Assembly: GCA_018262715.1 (NCBI GenBank)
Contig: JADFDS010000011.1
Location: 165,760 to 229,759 of the forward strand
Reading direction: 5' to 3'
Source: Bacteroidota bacterium
Lineage (GTDB): Bacteria; Bacteroidota; Bacteroidia; Bacteroidales; VadinHA17
DNA length: 64,000 bases
Shown in pieces: positions 18,313-27,563 of the stretch. The notes under the pieces are model-generated. The model was given only the letters and a program-made list of their open reading frames with translations, was not told where the DNA came from and did not search any database. Made by a program: the position numbers and the translations under genes. Every line of letters begins with the position of its first letter. Position 1 is the first letter of the stretch.

Positions 18313-19230
18313 TTAGTTGCCGGATATTAGTTTGTTTCTGACTTCTTTTGACAGTGTTGCAATTTCAGCAAGCTGGGCATCGGTCATCTCAACTATGCTC
18401 TCCTCGTGCTGCACCACCACCAGCCGTCCGGCTTCTTCCCTGGTCTCCGGTTCCCCAAGCCTGTAAGAGACTTTTACGTCAAAGTATTTTGTGCTTATCT
18501 GTTCCATCATGCCATAAAGTGATCCGTAATCTTCGCTGCTCCCGCGGTAAGGGCGGAGGAGCATGAGAAGGTCACCCAGTATAATCTTCTGTTCACCTAT
18601 CCGGTCACGGAGTATCTCATCATTATGGCTCAGCGCCACCTGGGTTGCGAGGTACTGTCCCTCGATCCATACCCCTGTAATCATAAGGGCAGAAATGGAG
18701 CCCCGGTCATTATCCCTGAGGTACCTGTCAATCTGGTTATATGAATTCACAGAAAGGAACAACAGTGAATCGAGGTCGGATTTGCTTACTGAAAGTCTCT
18801 TCAGAGTCTCGAAGTCGAAGTATTGACCCACGCGCAGTCCGTCAGCCAGGCGCTTTATAACTGAAAGCACGTCAACCGAGTTGCCTGTTTTCCCGTAAAT
18901 GTTGAGGTAGCCCAGGTCAGCCCCGTAGATGCCTAGCATCACTGCTTTCTGGAAGTTGGTTGTCAGTCTGTCAGCTCCCTGGGTGGGGGCAAGGTAACCG
19001 GCGGAGAAGGGTACCTGCATCGACTGGAGGATGGAGGCTATCTCAACCGGAGATGCGATGTTCTGAACAATGTCTGCCACAGCTTCCTCGCTCAGTTTTT
19101 CAGCCTCGCCGGCCGGCACCGAATCAGCGACAGGAAAGGTCAGCCCGCCCTGGCGCACATTGCTGTTCCTGCATGAGCAGAAGCTCATCAGCAGGATCAC
19201 TGCCGCAATTTTTGTTATTGTCCCTGTCAT
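18313..19230 (-). CDS. Lipoprotein linked to the ABC transporter operon
   Basis: The 305-residue protein has a lipoprotein signal peptide with a lipobox-like stretch (LLMSFCSC, Cys18 or Cys20). The mature part is largely helical and contains GIYGADLGYLNIYGK, the segment LLFLSVNSYNQIDRYLRDN, and ITGVWIEGQYLA. I recognise no named family with certainty. It lies 37 bases after the transporter gene and one base before the small secreted protein, so the three are almost certainly co-transcribed. A periplasmic accessory role is inferred from that context only. Confidence 0.8.
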   Translation of the reverse strand: MTGTITKIAAVILLMSFCSCRNSNVRQGGLTFPVADSVPAGEAEKLSEEAVADIVQNIASPVEIASILQSMQVPFSAGYLAPTQGADRLTTNFQKAVMLGIYGADLGYLNIYGKTGNSVDVLSVIKRLADGLRVGQYFDFETLKRLSVSKSDLDSLLFLSVNSYNQIDRYLRDNDRGSISALMITGVWIEGQYLATQVALSHNDEILRDRIGEQKIILGDLLMLLRPYRGSSEDYGSLYGMMEQISTKYFDVKVSYRLGEPETREEAGRLVVVQHEESIVEMTDAQLAEIATLSKEVRNKLISGN

Positions 19231-19267
19231 CAGGAGTAAATATTTATTTCAAACTCAAAGAATATGG

Positions 19268-22200
19268 TCAGGTCCGGTTCAGGTTCCGTTTTTTCCGTCT
19301 GCTTGTTTTAAAAGACATTATTATCCGCTTCAGTAATTCTGTGTAGAGCATTACATACAGGACGATGACTGTGGATAGCACCAGCAGGATATTGAACCTG
19401 AAAGTGTCAACCCGAAGGCCCATGAACCTCTTGACCGGTGCCATGAAGTGGGTGCGGAAGTTAAGCGGCCCCGCTTCCGCCGGCTCAAGGTAAATAAGGT
19501 CAACATTCTGGATAAGCCTGTCATTGAACTCAAGCATCTTGTTTTTCTCATATACCTTTCTGACAATATCTTCAAGCTTGTCATTATGGTAGTTATTATA
19601 TAACAGATCAAGAGCCACTTTATTGCTGCTGATGTAATTATCAAGGCTCATATCTGCAAGATTGCTCAGTCGTCTGTATTCCCGGTCTGCGTTGGCGAGC
19701 CAGGAGGTCAGTCTGGCGGCGAGCTGCGGGGTGAAAAGACCAGGGGTAATTGAGTCTGTGCCGCTGAAGGGTTTGATGATGCCTGCAGCTCCGATGGTGG
19801 CTGTTTCATTCCTGAGCAGCCGCATCTCCTTCTGTTGTTCTCCTGTAACGGAGGCTGATCCCTGATTGCCGGTCAGAGCGGACAGTGATTCATGAACCCT
19901 CGGAATACGGTAGATGGTGTTGAAGTCAGAGACACTCATCTGTTGTTTAAGCGGAAAGACCCTCTTTCCGTATTCATTCCCGGTAAACTGTTTCACCATC
20001 AGCGCCTCATAGGTCCACCTGGTAGGCATCAGGTCAGCTATGACCGGGACCCTGTCAGCCCGTGCAAGACTCCTGTTGAGCTTGTCAAACGGGAACATGG
20101 CGCCACTCAGGACCATCATGGGAATCATCAGCAGGGGAATGACGATATAGATGGCTATGGCTGAATTCAGTGCCGACGAGATGTTGAGTCCGATCATATT
20201 GGCGACAAATGCCGTGGTAAAAAGGGTGATCCAGTAGTAAAGGAACAATCCCCTGACACCAAGGATCGGAAGAGCCACAGCAAGAAACAGGAATGCCTGG
20301 AGGGCAGAGATAAAAGCAAGTATCAGTATTTTGCTGACGAGGTAGCTGCTTCGGTTAAGGTGAAGAAAATGCTCTCTCCGCAGCAGTCTCCGGTCATGGA
20401 ATATCTCCTCTGCGCTGATTGTGAGTCCGAGGAAGAGGGCAACGATAACACTCATGAAAATGAATATCGGGATATTCTCATTTTCCCTGAAGAGGTAGAT
20501 ATCTGACGAGGGATCTGCAATATACCTGATGATGTATGACAGAATCAGTCCGAGGACCGGCCCTTCCAGGAGGGTCAGCAGCAGGTATTGTCTGTTGGCT
20601 ATCTTGCTATTCAGGTCGCGCAACAGGTAGATGAACGTCTGTCTTAGCCATCCGGGCTTTCGCAGGCTTGACCATGGGGCCACCGTCTCCTCTCCAGGCG
20701 GCAATTCCGGTAAGGTCTTCCTGTATGCTTCGGCCCACTCTGCCGGTGAGACTTTACGCTGGTCGGTATACTTGCCGAACTCATCAACCACCCTCGTCTC
20801 AAGGATGTTGAACAGTGTCTCCGGATTCACCGTGCCGCATGAAGGGCATTCTGCAACTCCGCTGTTGATATGTGACTCAAGGGTCTTGAAGTGCACAACT
20901 GCATCCAGCGGGTTCCCATAGAATACCAGGTGGCCCATCATGTCAAGGATCAGCACCTTGTCAAATCCCTTGAAAATATCTGATGAAGGCTGGTGAATGA
21001 CGGTAATTACCAGCTTGCCTCTGCCTGTCAGCTCGTGGAGGAGATCCATCACGTTCTCAGAATCGGCTGATGAGAGACCTGAGGTAGGTTCATCAAGGAA
21101 GAGGACAGATGGTTCGCGGATCAGCTCGAGGGCGATGTTCAGCCTCTTCCTCTGACCGCCGCTGATGACCTTGTTGAGGGGTGAACCTACGCGGTAATCC
21201 TTTTTCGCGTAAAGGCCCAGGCTCTGAAGTATTTTATTTACAACCGCTGTCAGATCTTCCCGTTTTTTGCCGGCAAAACAGAGAGATGCGGCATAGTAAA
21301 GATTCTCAAAAACAGTCAGTTCCTCTATCAGGAGATCATCCTGGGGCACATACCCGATCACTCCATCAAGTCTCTTGTCATCGGTATGGATCGGGATGCT
21401 GTTTATCCTGACCTCCCCCGATTCAGGTTTTGTCAGTCCTGTCAGCAGGTTGAGCAGTGTGGTTTTTCCCGATCCGCTGGCTCCCATGATCCCTATGAGC
21501 ATTCCTTCGCCTGCGGCGAAGCTGATGTCAGTTACTGCCGGCGTTCCGTCAGGGAAGGAATAGCTGACCTTTTCGGCCACGAAAGAGAGTTTGTGAATAT
21601 CCTTTCCGGCAGCGAAAGCCGAGACGATGTCACTGTAATAAATGCTGGGCGCAGGAGGCGCCTGAACAGAACTTCCGGGGGCAAACAGGTAGACCCTGCG
21701 GCAAACCAGGGGGAGTCCGTTGAGGAGGGTGTTTCCGTCACAGAAGCATTTCAGGAAGTAAAGATTGACACTTGCCACCTTCAGGAAGACAATGAAGGAT
21801 CCGGTTCCGGGTTCGTTGTATATCCCAGACCCGGTGTTCATTACAATCATTGACCGGTCGGTGAAGCCTGCCCGGTCGTCCTCCATGACAAACTGCATGA
21901 TGCTGTTGAATTCAGACGTTGATATCCTGAACACCTCGGCAATGGTGTTGATGATATTCATGCGCTGGGGAGTATACTGCTTATCGGAGTCAATCAGTTC
22001 AAAGCAGCGCATCAGTACAATAACTCTCTGTTCCTGAGACAGGGTTTTGTTGATCTTCTTGCAGTTGTTCAGAATTCTTATTGAATCTTTTACCGATGCA
22101 GTTTCGGAAATGTCTGGTCTCTCCTTTTCCCTGACGGCGCCTGCCTCCTGAAGGAAGAGATGCATGAATTCATCGGCGCTCTGATGGGGAAGCTGTTTTG

Positions 22201-22306
22201 TAAGGAAAGCGGAGACAAAATCACGTTCACTCTGAAGCATGCCTCCGTCCTGCTTGACAATCAGGGCAAACAACTCCATCATGGCCCGCAGGATCTCTTC
22301 ACTCAT
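19268..22306 (-). CDS. ABC transporter fusion: TerB-like N-terminus, ABCG-type ATPase and permease
   Basis: This 1012-residue half-transporter has its ATPase before its permease, as in ABCG proteins. Residues 1-145 are helical and TerB-like (LFALIVKQDGGMLQSERDFV). Residues 165-232 form a beta-rich region of unknown family (LLNG...GSSV...YYSDI). The ATPase has Walker A GASGSGKTT (275-283), Q-loop PQDD, signature ISGGQRKR (381-388) and Walker B VLFLDEP. Between ATPase and permease lies a CPSCG cysteine pair (487-490). About five ABC-2 membrane helices span 590-780, and a final helix is at the C-terminus after a roughly 190-residue soluble insert. A paralogue of the same design is at 59121-62180. 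Substrate unknown. Confidence 0.9.
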   Translation of the reverse strand: MSEEILRAMMELFALIVKQDGGMLQSERDFVSAFLTKQLPHQSADEFMHLFLQEAGAVREKERPDISETASVKDSIRILNNCKKINKTLSQEQRVIVLMRCFELIDSDKQYTPQRMNIINTIAEVFRISTSEFNSIMQFVMEDDRAGFTDRSMIVMNTGSGIYNEPGTGSFIVFLKVASVNLYFLKCFCDGNTLLNGLPLVCRRVYLFAPGSSVQAPPAPSIYYSDIVSAFAAGKDIHKLSFVAEKVSYSFPDGTPAVTDISFAAGEGMLIGIMGASGSGKTTLLNLLTGLTKPESGEVRINSIPIHTDDKRLDGVIGYVPQDDLLIEELTVFENLYYAASLCFAGKKREDLTAVVNKILQSLGLYAKKDYRVGSPLNKVISGGQRKRLNIALELIREPSVLFLDEPTSGLSSADSENVMDLLHELTGRGKLVITVIHQPSSDIFKGFDKVLILDMMGHLVFYGNPLDAVVHFKTLESHINSGVAECPSCGTVNPETLFNILETRVVDEFGKYTDQRKVSPAEWAEAYRKTLPELPPGEETVAPWSSLRKPGWLRQTFIYLLRDLNSKIANRQYLLLTLLEGPVLGLILSYIIRYIADPSSDIYLFRENENIPIFIFMSVIVALFLGLTISAEEIFHDRRLLRREHFLHLNRSSYLVSKILILAFISALQAFLFLAVALPILGVRGLFLYYWITLFTTAFVANMIGLNISSALNSAIAIYIVIPLLMIPMMVLSGAMFPFDKLNRSLARADRVPVIADLMPTRWTYEALMVKQFTGNEYGKRVFPLKQQMSVSDFNTIYRIPRVHESLSALTGNQGSASVTGEQQKEMRLLRNETATIGAAGIIKPFSGTDSITPGLFTPQLAARLTSWLANADREYRRLSNLADMSLDNYISSNKVALDLLYNNYHNDKLEDIVRKVYEKNKMLEFNDRLIQNVDLIYLEPAEAGPLNFRTHFMAPVKRFMGLRVDTFRFNILLVLSTVIVLYVMLYTELLKRIIMSFKTSRRKKRNLNRT

Positions 22307-22499
22307 TTTTTCAGGTCAGGTTTTCGGGAACAGCTGGCAAGTTAATAAAATCAGGTAGAAAATTTGATTATAAATGTGGACTAATCGTTAATGATGGATA
22401 TCCTTAATTTTTATTACTTAATTTTATAACCATGGGCCTGCCGGCCCTGCTGAAAACGTACTGAACAGCATCAAATTACTAACCCTAATCAACTTCTCT

Positions 22500-25400
22500 A
22501 TGACAAAATCAAATGTTGCATTCAGAAGATCCTCCGGCCGCGGCAAAAGTGGTCTGAGGGCTTTGCTGATCCTTGTCATGACGGCATTATCGCTGACAGC
22601 CTTCTCACAGAACATCACGGTGAAGGGCAGGGTAACCGATGCCGGGACAGGAGAGGCAATGATCGGCCTGAACGTGGTCATAAAGGGCACTGCCCGGGGT
22701 GTGGCCACTGATATGGATGGCAGCTATACGCTGACAGACTGTCCGCCGGACGCCACTCTTTTGTTCTCATATGTCGGGTATGATCCGGTTGAGGAGCCTG
22801 TCGGAGGCAGGACAACTATTGATGTCACCATTGCTCCTTCCAGCAGCATGCTGGAGGATGTGGTTGTCATCGGCTACGGTACCATACGAAAAAGGGATGT
22901 GACCGGCTCTGTTGTGTCGGTGCAGGGAGAGGAACTTGCCAGGGTACCGGTCTCGACTGCCGCGGAGGCACTTACCGGGAAGATGGCCGGAGTCCAGATT
23001 GTTACAACGGAGGGTTCGCCTGACGCCGAGATCAACATCCGTGTAAGAGGCGGCGGATCAATCACCCAGAGCAACTCACCCCTCTTCATAGTTGACGGTT
23101 TCCCGGTAAACAGCATTACTGATATACCGCCATCAACGATCCAGTCGATCGACGTGCTCAAGGATGCCTCGTCAACAGCCATTTACGGAGCCCGCGGCGC
23201 CAACGGTGTTATTATCATCACCACCAGGGGAGGAGAAGAGGGCAAGCCAAGGGTGAACTACAATGCCTACTATGGCTTCAAGAAGGTAGCCAGCCGTCTC
23301 AATTCAATATCTGTTGAGGACTATATGAGATGGCAGTATGAATATGCGCTTCTTGATGACGATCTCTCCAACTACGAGCGGTATTTTGGCAACTACCAGG
23401 ATATTGACCTCTATGCCGGTCAGCCTTCAACAGACTGGTTTAACCAGGTTTTCGGGCATATCGGCAAGGTATTCAACCATGACCTGACCGTCTCTGGAGG
23501 CAGTGACAGGTTCAGGTATTCCGTATCCTATGCCGGTATCAGGAGCAGTGAAATCATGCTTGCTTCAGAATACAGGCGTGACAACCTGTCCCTCAAGCTT
23601 GATCACAAGGCAAGTGACAGGGTTGACCTCTCATTCTCTGTCAGGTATTCAGACATGGAAATCCTGGGTGCCGGTGCAACTGACCAGGGAGGAGCCACAC
23701 CCAATGATGCAAGGGTCAAGCAGACCATGCTCTTCGTACCCATACCGTTCAACTCGGTGGGTGATTTTGATGACACCGATCTGTCAGCCAGCATGACCAA
23801 CCCGCTTGACAACGTAAGGGATAATGACCGGCAGCAGCTCAGGAAGAGGTTCAACCTTGGCGGCAGTTTCGCATGGGAGATATTTGACGGCCTTGTGTTC
23901 CGTACAGAGGCAGGCCTTGACAGCTATGTCAACAATGACGATCGGTTCTACGGGCTCACAACCTATTATGTCAGGAACACCCCTACAGCTGATTATCAGA
24001 ACAAGCCCGCGCTTGAGGCATATGAAAGAAAGGGTAACGGCATCAGGAGCACCAATACCTTCAATTATGACTTTGCAAATCTGTTCGGTGATTCCGGCCA
24101 TTCGCTCAAACTGCTTGCAGGCCAGGAGGTTCTGATAATGAAGACTAATACGATGTTTAACCAGGTATGGGGTTTTCCCGACTTTTTCACGGGCCCCGAA
24201 GCATACAAGCTGGTCAGCCAGGGATTTTCAAACAGCTACACCAATACCTTCAATCCTGATGACAAGCTGCTTTCCTTCTTCGGAAGGGTGATGTATGACT
24301 ACAAGGGGAGATACCTTGTATCAGCAACCTACAGGGCTGACGGCTCAAGTAAATTCTCTGCGGCCAACCGCTGGGGCTACTTCCCGTCAGCTGCAATAGC
24401 ATGGAGGATCTCCGAAGAGAATTTCATGAAGGGCATCTCCGGTACCCTGAATAACCTGAAGCTGAGGTTCAGTTACGGAACTGCAGGTAACAACAACATT
24501 CCGGCCAACCAGATAGCGCAGATATTCGAAGCCCGGACGACCTCATGGATAAACGGATTCTCATCATTCTGGGCTCCCTCCGTAACCATGGCCAATCCTG
24601 ATCTGAAGTGGGAGACAACCTTTACCAGGAACCTGGGTCTTGACTTCGGTCTGTTCGACAGCCGCATAAACGGAAGCGTAGAGCTGTATCGCAACAATAC
24701 AAAGGACCTGCTGATCGAGTTCCCGGTATCCGGTACCGGATACAATACTCAGTACAGGAATATGGGTGAAACCGAAAACAAGGGGCTTGAGATTGAACTT
24801 AACCTGATTGCCCTTAGTGAGAAAAAATATGGTCTGAGCTTCGGGTTCAACATCGGGTTTAACAAGAACAAGATACTATCGCTTGGCGTCATGAATGACT
24901 TTGGCCAGAACACAAGCTGGGCATCAACGGAGATCGGCAATGACTACTGGATAGCTCTTGGCGGATCGGTAGGACAGATGTACGGTTATATCAATGACGG
25001 CCGTTACAGTGTGTCAGACTTCAGCGGTTATGATGCCGAGGAGGAGGAATGGATACTCAGGGAAGGGGTGGTTGACTGTTCGAATGTGGTAGGAACGCTC
25101 CGCCCCGGCAGCCTCAAGCTCAGGGACCTTTCCGGAGACAAGATTGTGACCGTAGCTGACGGCACCGTCATTGGCAATGCCAACCCGAAACATACCGGCG
25201 GTTTTAATATTGAGGGATACTTCTACGGATTTGATGTTGCGGCCATGTTTAACTGGAGTGTCGGGAATGATATATATAATGCCAACAAGATTGAGTACAC
25301 GACATCAAGATACCCCTTCCGCAACCTGATTGACGTCATGGCTGAAGGGAACAGATGGACAAACCTTGACCCGGCTACCGGGGAGCTTGTCAATGACCCG

Positions 25401-25733
25401 GCCAGGCTGGAATCGATGAACGCCACCACCACAATGTGGTCACCCTTCATGACAAGGCATGTATTCAGTGACTGGGCGGTGGAAGACGGCTCTTTCCTGA
25501 GGCTTAATACACTGACCCTGGGGTACTCGCTGCCCGGCCTTGTCACTGACAGGATGCACATCCAGCGCCTGAGATTCTACGTATCGGGCCAGAACGTGTT
25601 TGTGCTGACAAAATATTCGGGATTTGATCCTGAGGTCTCTTCGAGGAGAAACACCGTGCTTACTCCGGGACTTGATTACTCGGCTTATCCAAAAAGCAGG
25701 CAGCTGTTGTTTGGTGTGAACCTGACTTTTTAA
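22500..25733 (+). CDS. SusC/RagA family TonB-linked outer-membrane protein
   Basis: The 1077-residue protein has a signal peptide (cleavage near LTAFSQ) and a carboxypeptidase-regulatory-like domain (NITVKGRVTDAGTGEAM, TDMDGSYTL). It also has the TonB-box-like EDVVVIGYGT, the plug domain with NSPLFIVDGFPV and DASSTAIYGARGANGVI, and a long 22-strand barrel ending in an aromatic residue (VNLTF). It imports oligosaccharides across the outer membrane with its SusD partner, which follows after 14 bases. The genes after that point to pectin as the substrate. The 193-base gap upstream is AT-rich but I see no perfect promoter there. Confidence 0.96.
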   Translation: MTKSNVAFRRSSGRGKSGLRALLILVMTALSLTAFSQNITVKGRVTDAGTGEAMIGLNVVIKGTARGVATDMDGSYTLTDCPPDATLLFSYVGYDPVEEPVGGRTTIDVTIAPSSSMLEDVVVIGYGTIRKRDVTGSVVSVQGEELARVPVSTAAEALTGKMAGVQIVTTEGSPDAEINIRVRGGGSITQSNSPLFIVDGFPVNSITDIPPSTIQSIDVLKDASSTAIYGARGANGVIIITTRGGEEGKPRVNYNAYYGFKKVASRLNSISVEDYMRWQYEYALLDDDLSNYERYFGNYQDIDLYAGQPSTDWFNQVFGHIGKVFNHDLTVSGGSDRFRYSVSYAGIRSSEIMLASEYRRDNLSLKLDHKASDRVDLSFSVRYSDMEILGAGATDQGGATPNDARVKQTMLFVPIPFNSVGDFDDTDLSASMTNPLDNVRDNDRQQLRKRFNLGGSFAWEIFDGLVFRTEAGLDSYVNNDDRFYGLTTYYVRNTPTADYQNKPALEAYERKGNGIRSTNTFNYDFANLFGDSGHSLKLLAGQEVLIMKTNTMFNQVWGFPDFFTGPEAYKLVSQGFSNSYTNTFNPDDKLLSFFGRVMYDYKGRYLVSATYRADGSSKFSAANRWGYFPSAAIAWRISEENFMKGISGTLNNLKLRFSYGTAGNNNIPANQIAQIFEARTTSWINGFSSFWAPSVTMANPDLKWETTFTRNLGLDFGLFDSRINGSVELYRNNTKDLLIEFPVSGTGYNTQYRNMGETENKGLEIELNLIALSEKKYGLSFGFNIGFNKNKILSLGVMNDFGQNTSWASTEIGNDYWIALGGSVGQMYGYINDGRYSVSDFSGYDAEEEEWILREGVVDCSNVVGTLRPGSLKLRDLSGDKIVTVADGTVIGNANPKHTGGFNIEGYFYGFDVAAMFNWSVGNDIYNANKIEYTTSRYPFRNLIDVMAEGNRWTNLDPATGELVNDPARLESMNATTTMWSPFMTRHVFSDWAVEDGSFLRLNTLTLGYSLPGLVTDRMHIQRLRFYVSGQNVFVLTKYSGFDPEVSSRRNTVLTPGLDYSAYPKSRQLLFGVNLTF

Positions 25734-25747
25734 CCCGTTAAAAAGAG

Positions 25748-27544
25748 ATGAATATGAAAAAGTTCGTAGATATTCTGATTAGTATCGTTTTTGCCGGCCT
25801 GCTTGTGTCGTGCGAAGACTTCCTGGAAGCTCCGTCACAGTCAACGCTGGATGAGTCGCTGATCTTCTCCAATCCGACCCTTGCCGCATCGGCCATTGAC
25901 GGCATAAAGGAGCCGATAGGTCAGACAAACTCTTACAGGGGACGGTTCCTGACGCATTACGGTGCAAACACTGACATAGAGTGGTTTAACAACTCCCACC
26001 AGGCAGGTGCAAGGTCGGACCTGTCAAGATATCTCAATTCGGCCATCAATACTGACATGAACACGGCTAATAATGCCTGGGCGCAGATGTATTCAGGCAT
26101 TGAGCGTGCGAACATCTGTATAAGGGGTCTCCGCACCTATGGCAATCCGGCTCCGGGAACGGAAATGGGACAATTGCTCGGGGAGGCGCTTACCCTCAGG
26201 GCCGTTTACTATGCAGATCTTGCAAAGGCCTGGGGTGATGTGGTTGCCAGGTTCGAGCCTGTATCTTCAGAAACAATGTACCTGTCAAAGAGCAGCCGGG
26301 ATGAGATATACAAACAGCTCATTGCTGACCTGGGGGAGGCTGCTGAACTTGTGGCGTGGCCTAACGGCAATGCGAGAACCACAACCACGGAGGGGATCAA
26401 CAGGGCATTCGTGAAGGCTTTCCGGGCACGGATATGCCTTGTCGCTGCAGGGTATTCACAGTATCCTGACGGAATCCGGCGCAGCAATGATCCCGAGCTG
26501 GCGCTATCAACGCTCTATCCGGTTGCAATGCAGGAGTGTCTTGATGTTATCAGCAGCGGAACCGCAAAGCTGGAGGGCAGTTTCGAAGGATTCTGGAGGA
26601 AGGTGTGCGAGGAAAATATAGCAGCAGGTGGTGAGTCACTCTGGGAAATTCCCTTTGCCGACGGCCGCGGCCGGATGGCATTCACCTTCGCTGTTAAGCA
26701 TGCAAGCGCTGACCAGTATACCGAACAGCCACGTGGTGGTGACTACGGTCCGCTGCCGCATGTCTTCTATGATTATGACGTGAAGGACACCCGCAGGGAC
26801 GTGACCTGCGTGCCCTACTCATGGGGAACAGCTACAAACAAGGTATCGAAACAGACAATCAACACCGGCAACGGCGTCTCCCTGTGGTATTTCGGCAAGC
26901 TCAGGTATGAGTGGATGAAAAGGTATGTCACCTCCACCAATGACGACGGACTCAATGAGATCTACATGCGTTATGCCGAAGTGCTGCTTATGGCAGCAGA
27001 GATACAGAACGAGCTAGGCAATCTCAGCCCGGCCAAAGACTACCTGAAGCAGGTGAGGCAGAGAGCATTCAGACAGGCTGACTGGCCAGTAAAGGTTGAC
27101 GCTTATCTGAATGCAATCACAACCAAAGAACAAATGTTTACCGCCATTATCAACGAACATGCTTTTGAGTTCTGCGGCGAGATGGAACGCAAGGCTGCGC
27201 TGATACGCTGGAACCTGCTGGGAACCAAGATGGATGAGGCGCTGGCGAAGATGACCAGCCTCAGCAACCGGGAAGGCAGCTACTCCGACGTGCCGGAAAT
27301 GCTCTACTACAGGTATGCACCTGACGGCGAGTCACTCCAGTTCTATGGGCTGAACAGGGGCGAGACAGCAGACATGTCGTCTGACTATACCTATAATACT
27401 GTTTACGTGAGCTCCGATAAACTCGGCACTTCCAAAATCAACTCGCTCTACACTAATGATCCGGATCAGAACCAGTTCTGGCCTATCTGGCAGGTTTTCA
27501 TAGACGCCAGCAACGACGCCCTGAAAAATGATTATGGCTATTAA
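25748..27544 (+). CDS. SusD/RagB family glycan-binding lipoprotein
   Basis: The 598-residue lipoprotein has signal and lipobox ending LLVSCEDFLE, then the SusD pattern: EAPSQSTLDESLIF, the TPR helices around SGIERANICIRGL, LGEALTLRAVYYADLAKAWGDV, and the C-terminal YMRYAEVLLMAAEIQNELG segment. It forms the lid of the SusC transporter on the cell surface. The start could be at 25748 or, six bases later, at 25754. It precedes a surface beta-helix lipoprotein gene by 20 bases. Confidence 0.96.
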   Translation: MNMKKFVDILISIVFAGLLVSCEDFLEAPSQSTLDESLIFSNPTLAASAIDGIKEPIGQTNSYRGRFLTHYGANTDIEWFNNSHQAGARSDLSRYLNSAINTDMNTANNAWAQMYSGIERANICIRGLRTYGNPAPGTEMGQLLGEALTLRAVYYADLAKAWGDVVARFEPVSSETMYLSKSSRDEIYKQLIADLGEAAELVAWPNGNARTTTTEGINRAFVKAFRARICLVAAGYSQYPDGIRRSNDPELALSTLYPVAMQECLDVISSGTAKLEGSFEGFWRKVCEENIAAGGESLWEIPFADGRGRMAFTFAVKHASADQYTEQPRGGDYGPLPHVFYDYDVKDTRRDVTCVPYSWGTATNKVSKQTINTGNGVSLWYFGKLRYEWMKRYVTSTNDDGLNEIYMRYAEVLLMAAEIQNELGNLSPAKDYLKQVRQRAFRQADWPVKVDAYLNAITTKEQMFTAIINEHAFEFCGEMERKAALIRWNLLGTKMDEALAKMTSLSNREGSYSDVPEMLYYRYAPDGESLQFYGLNRGETADMSSDYTYNTVYVSSDKLGTSKINSLYTNDPDQNQFWPIWQVFIDASNDALKNDYGY

Positions 27545-27563
27545 ACTAACTAAACTGTTATCA

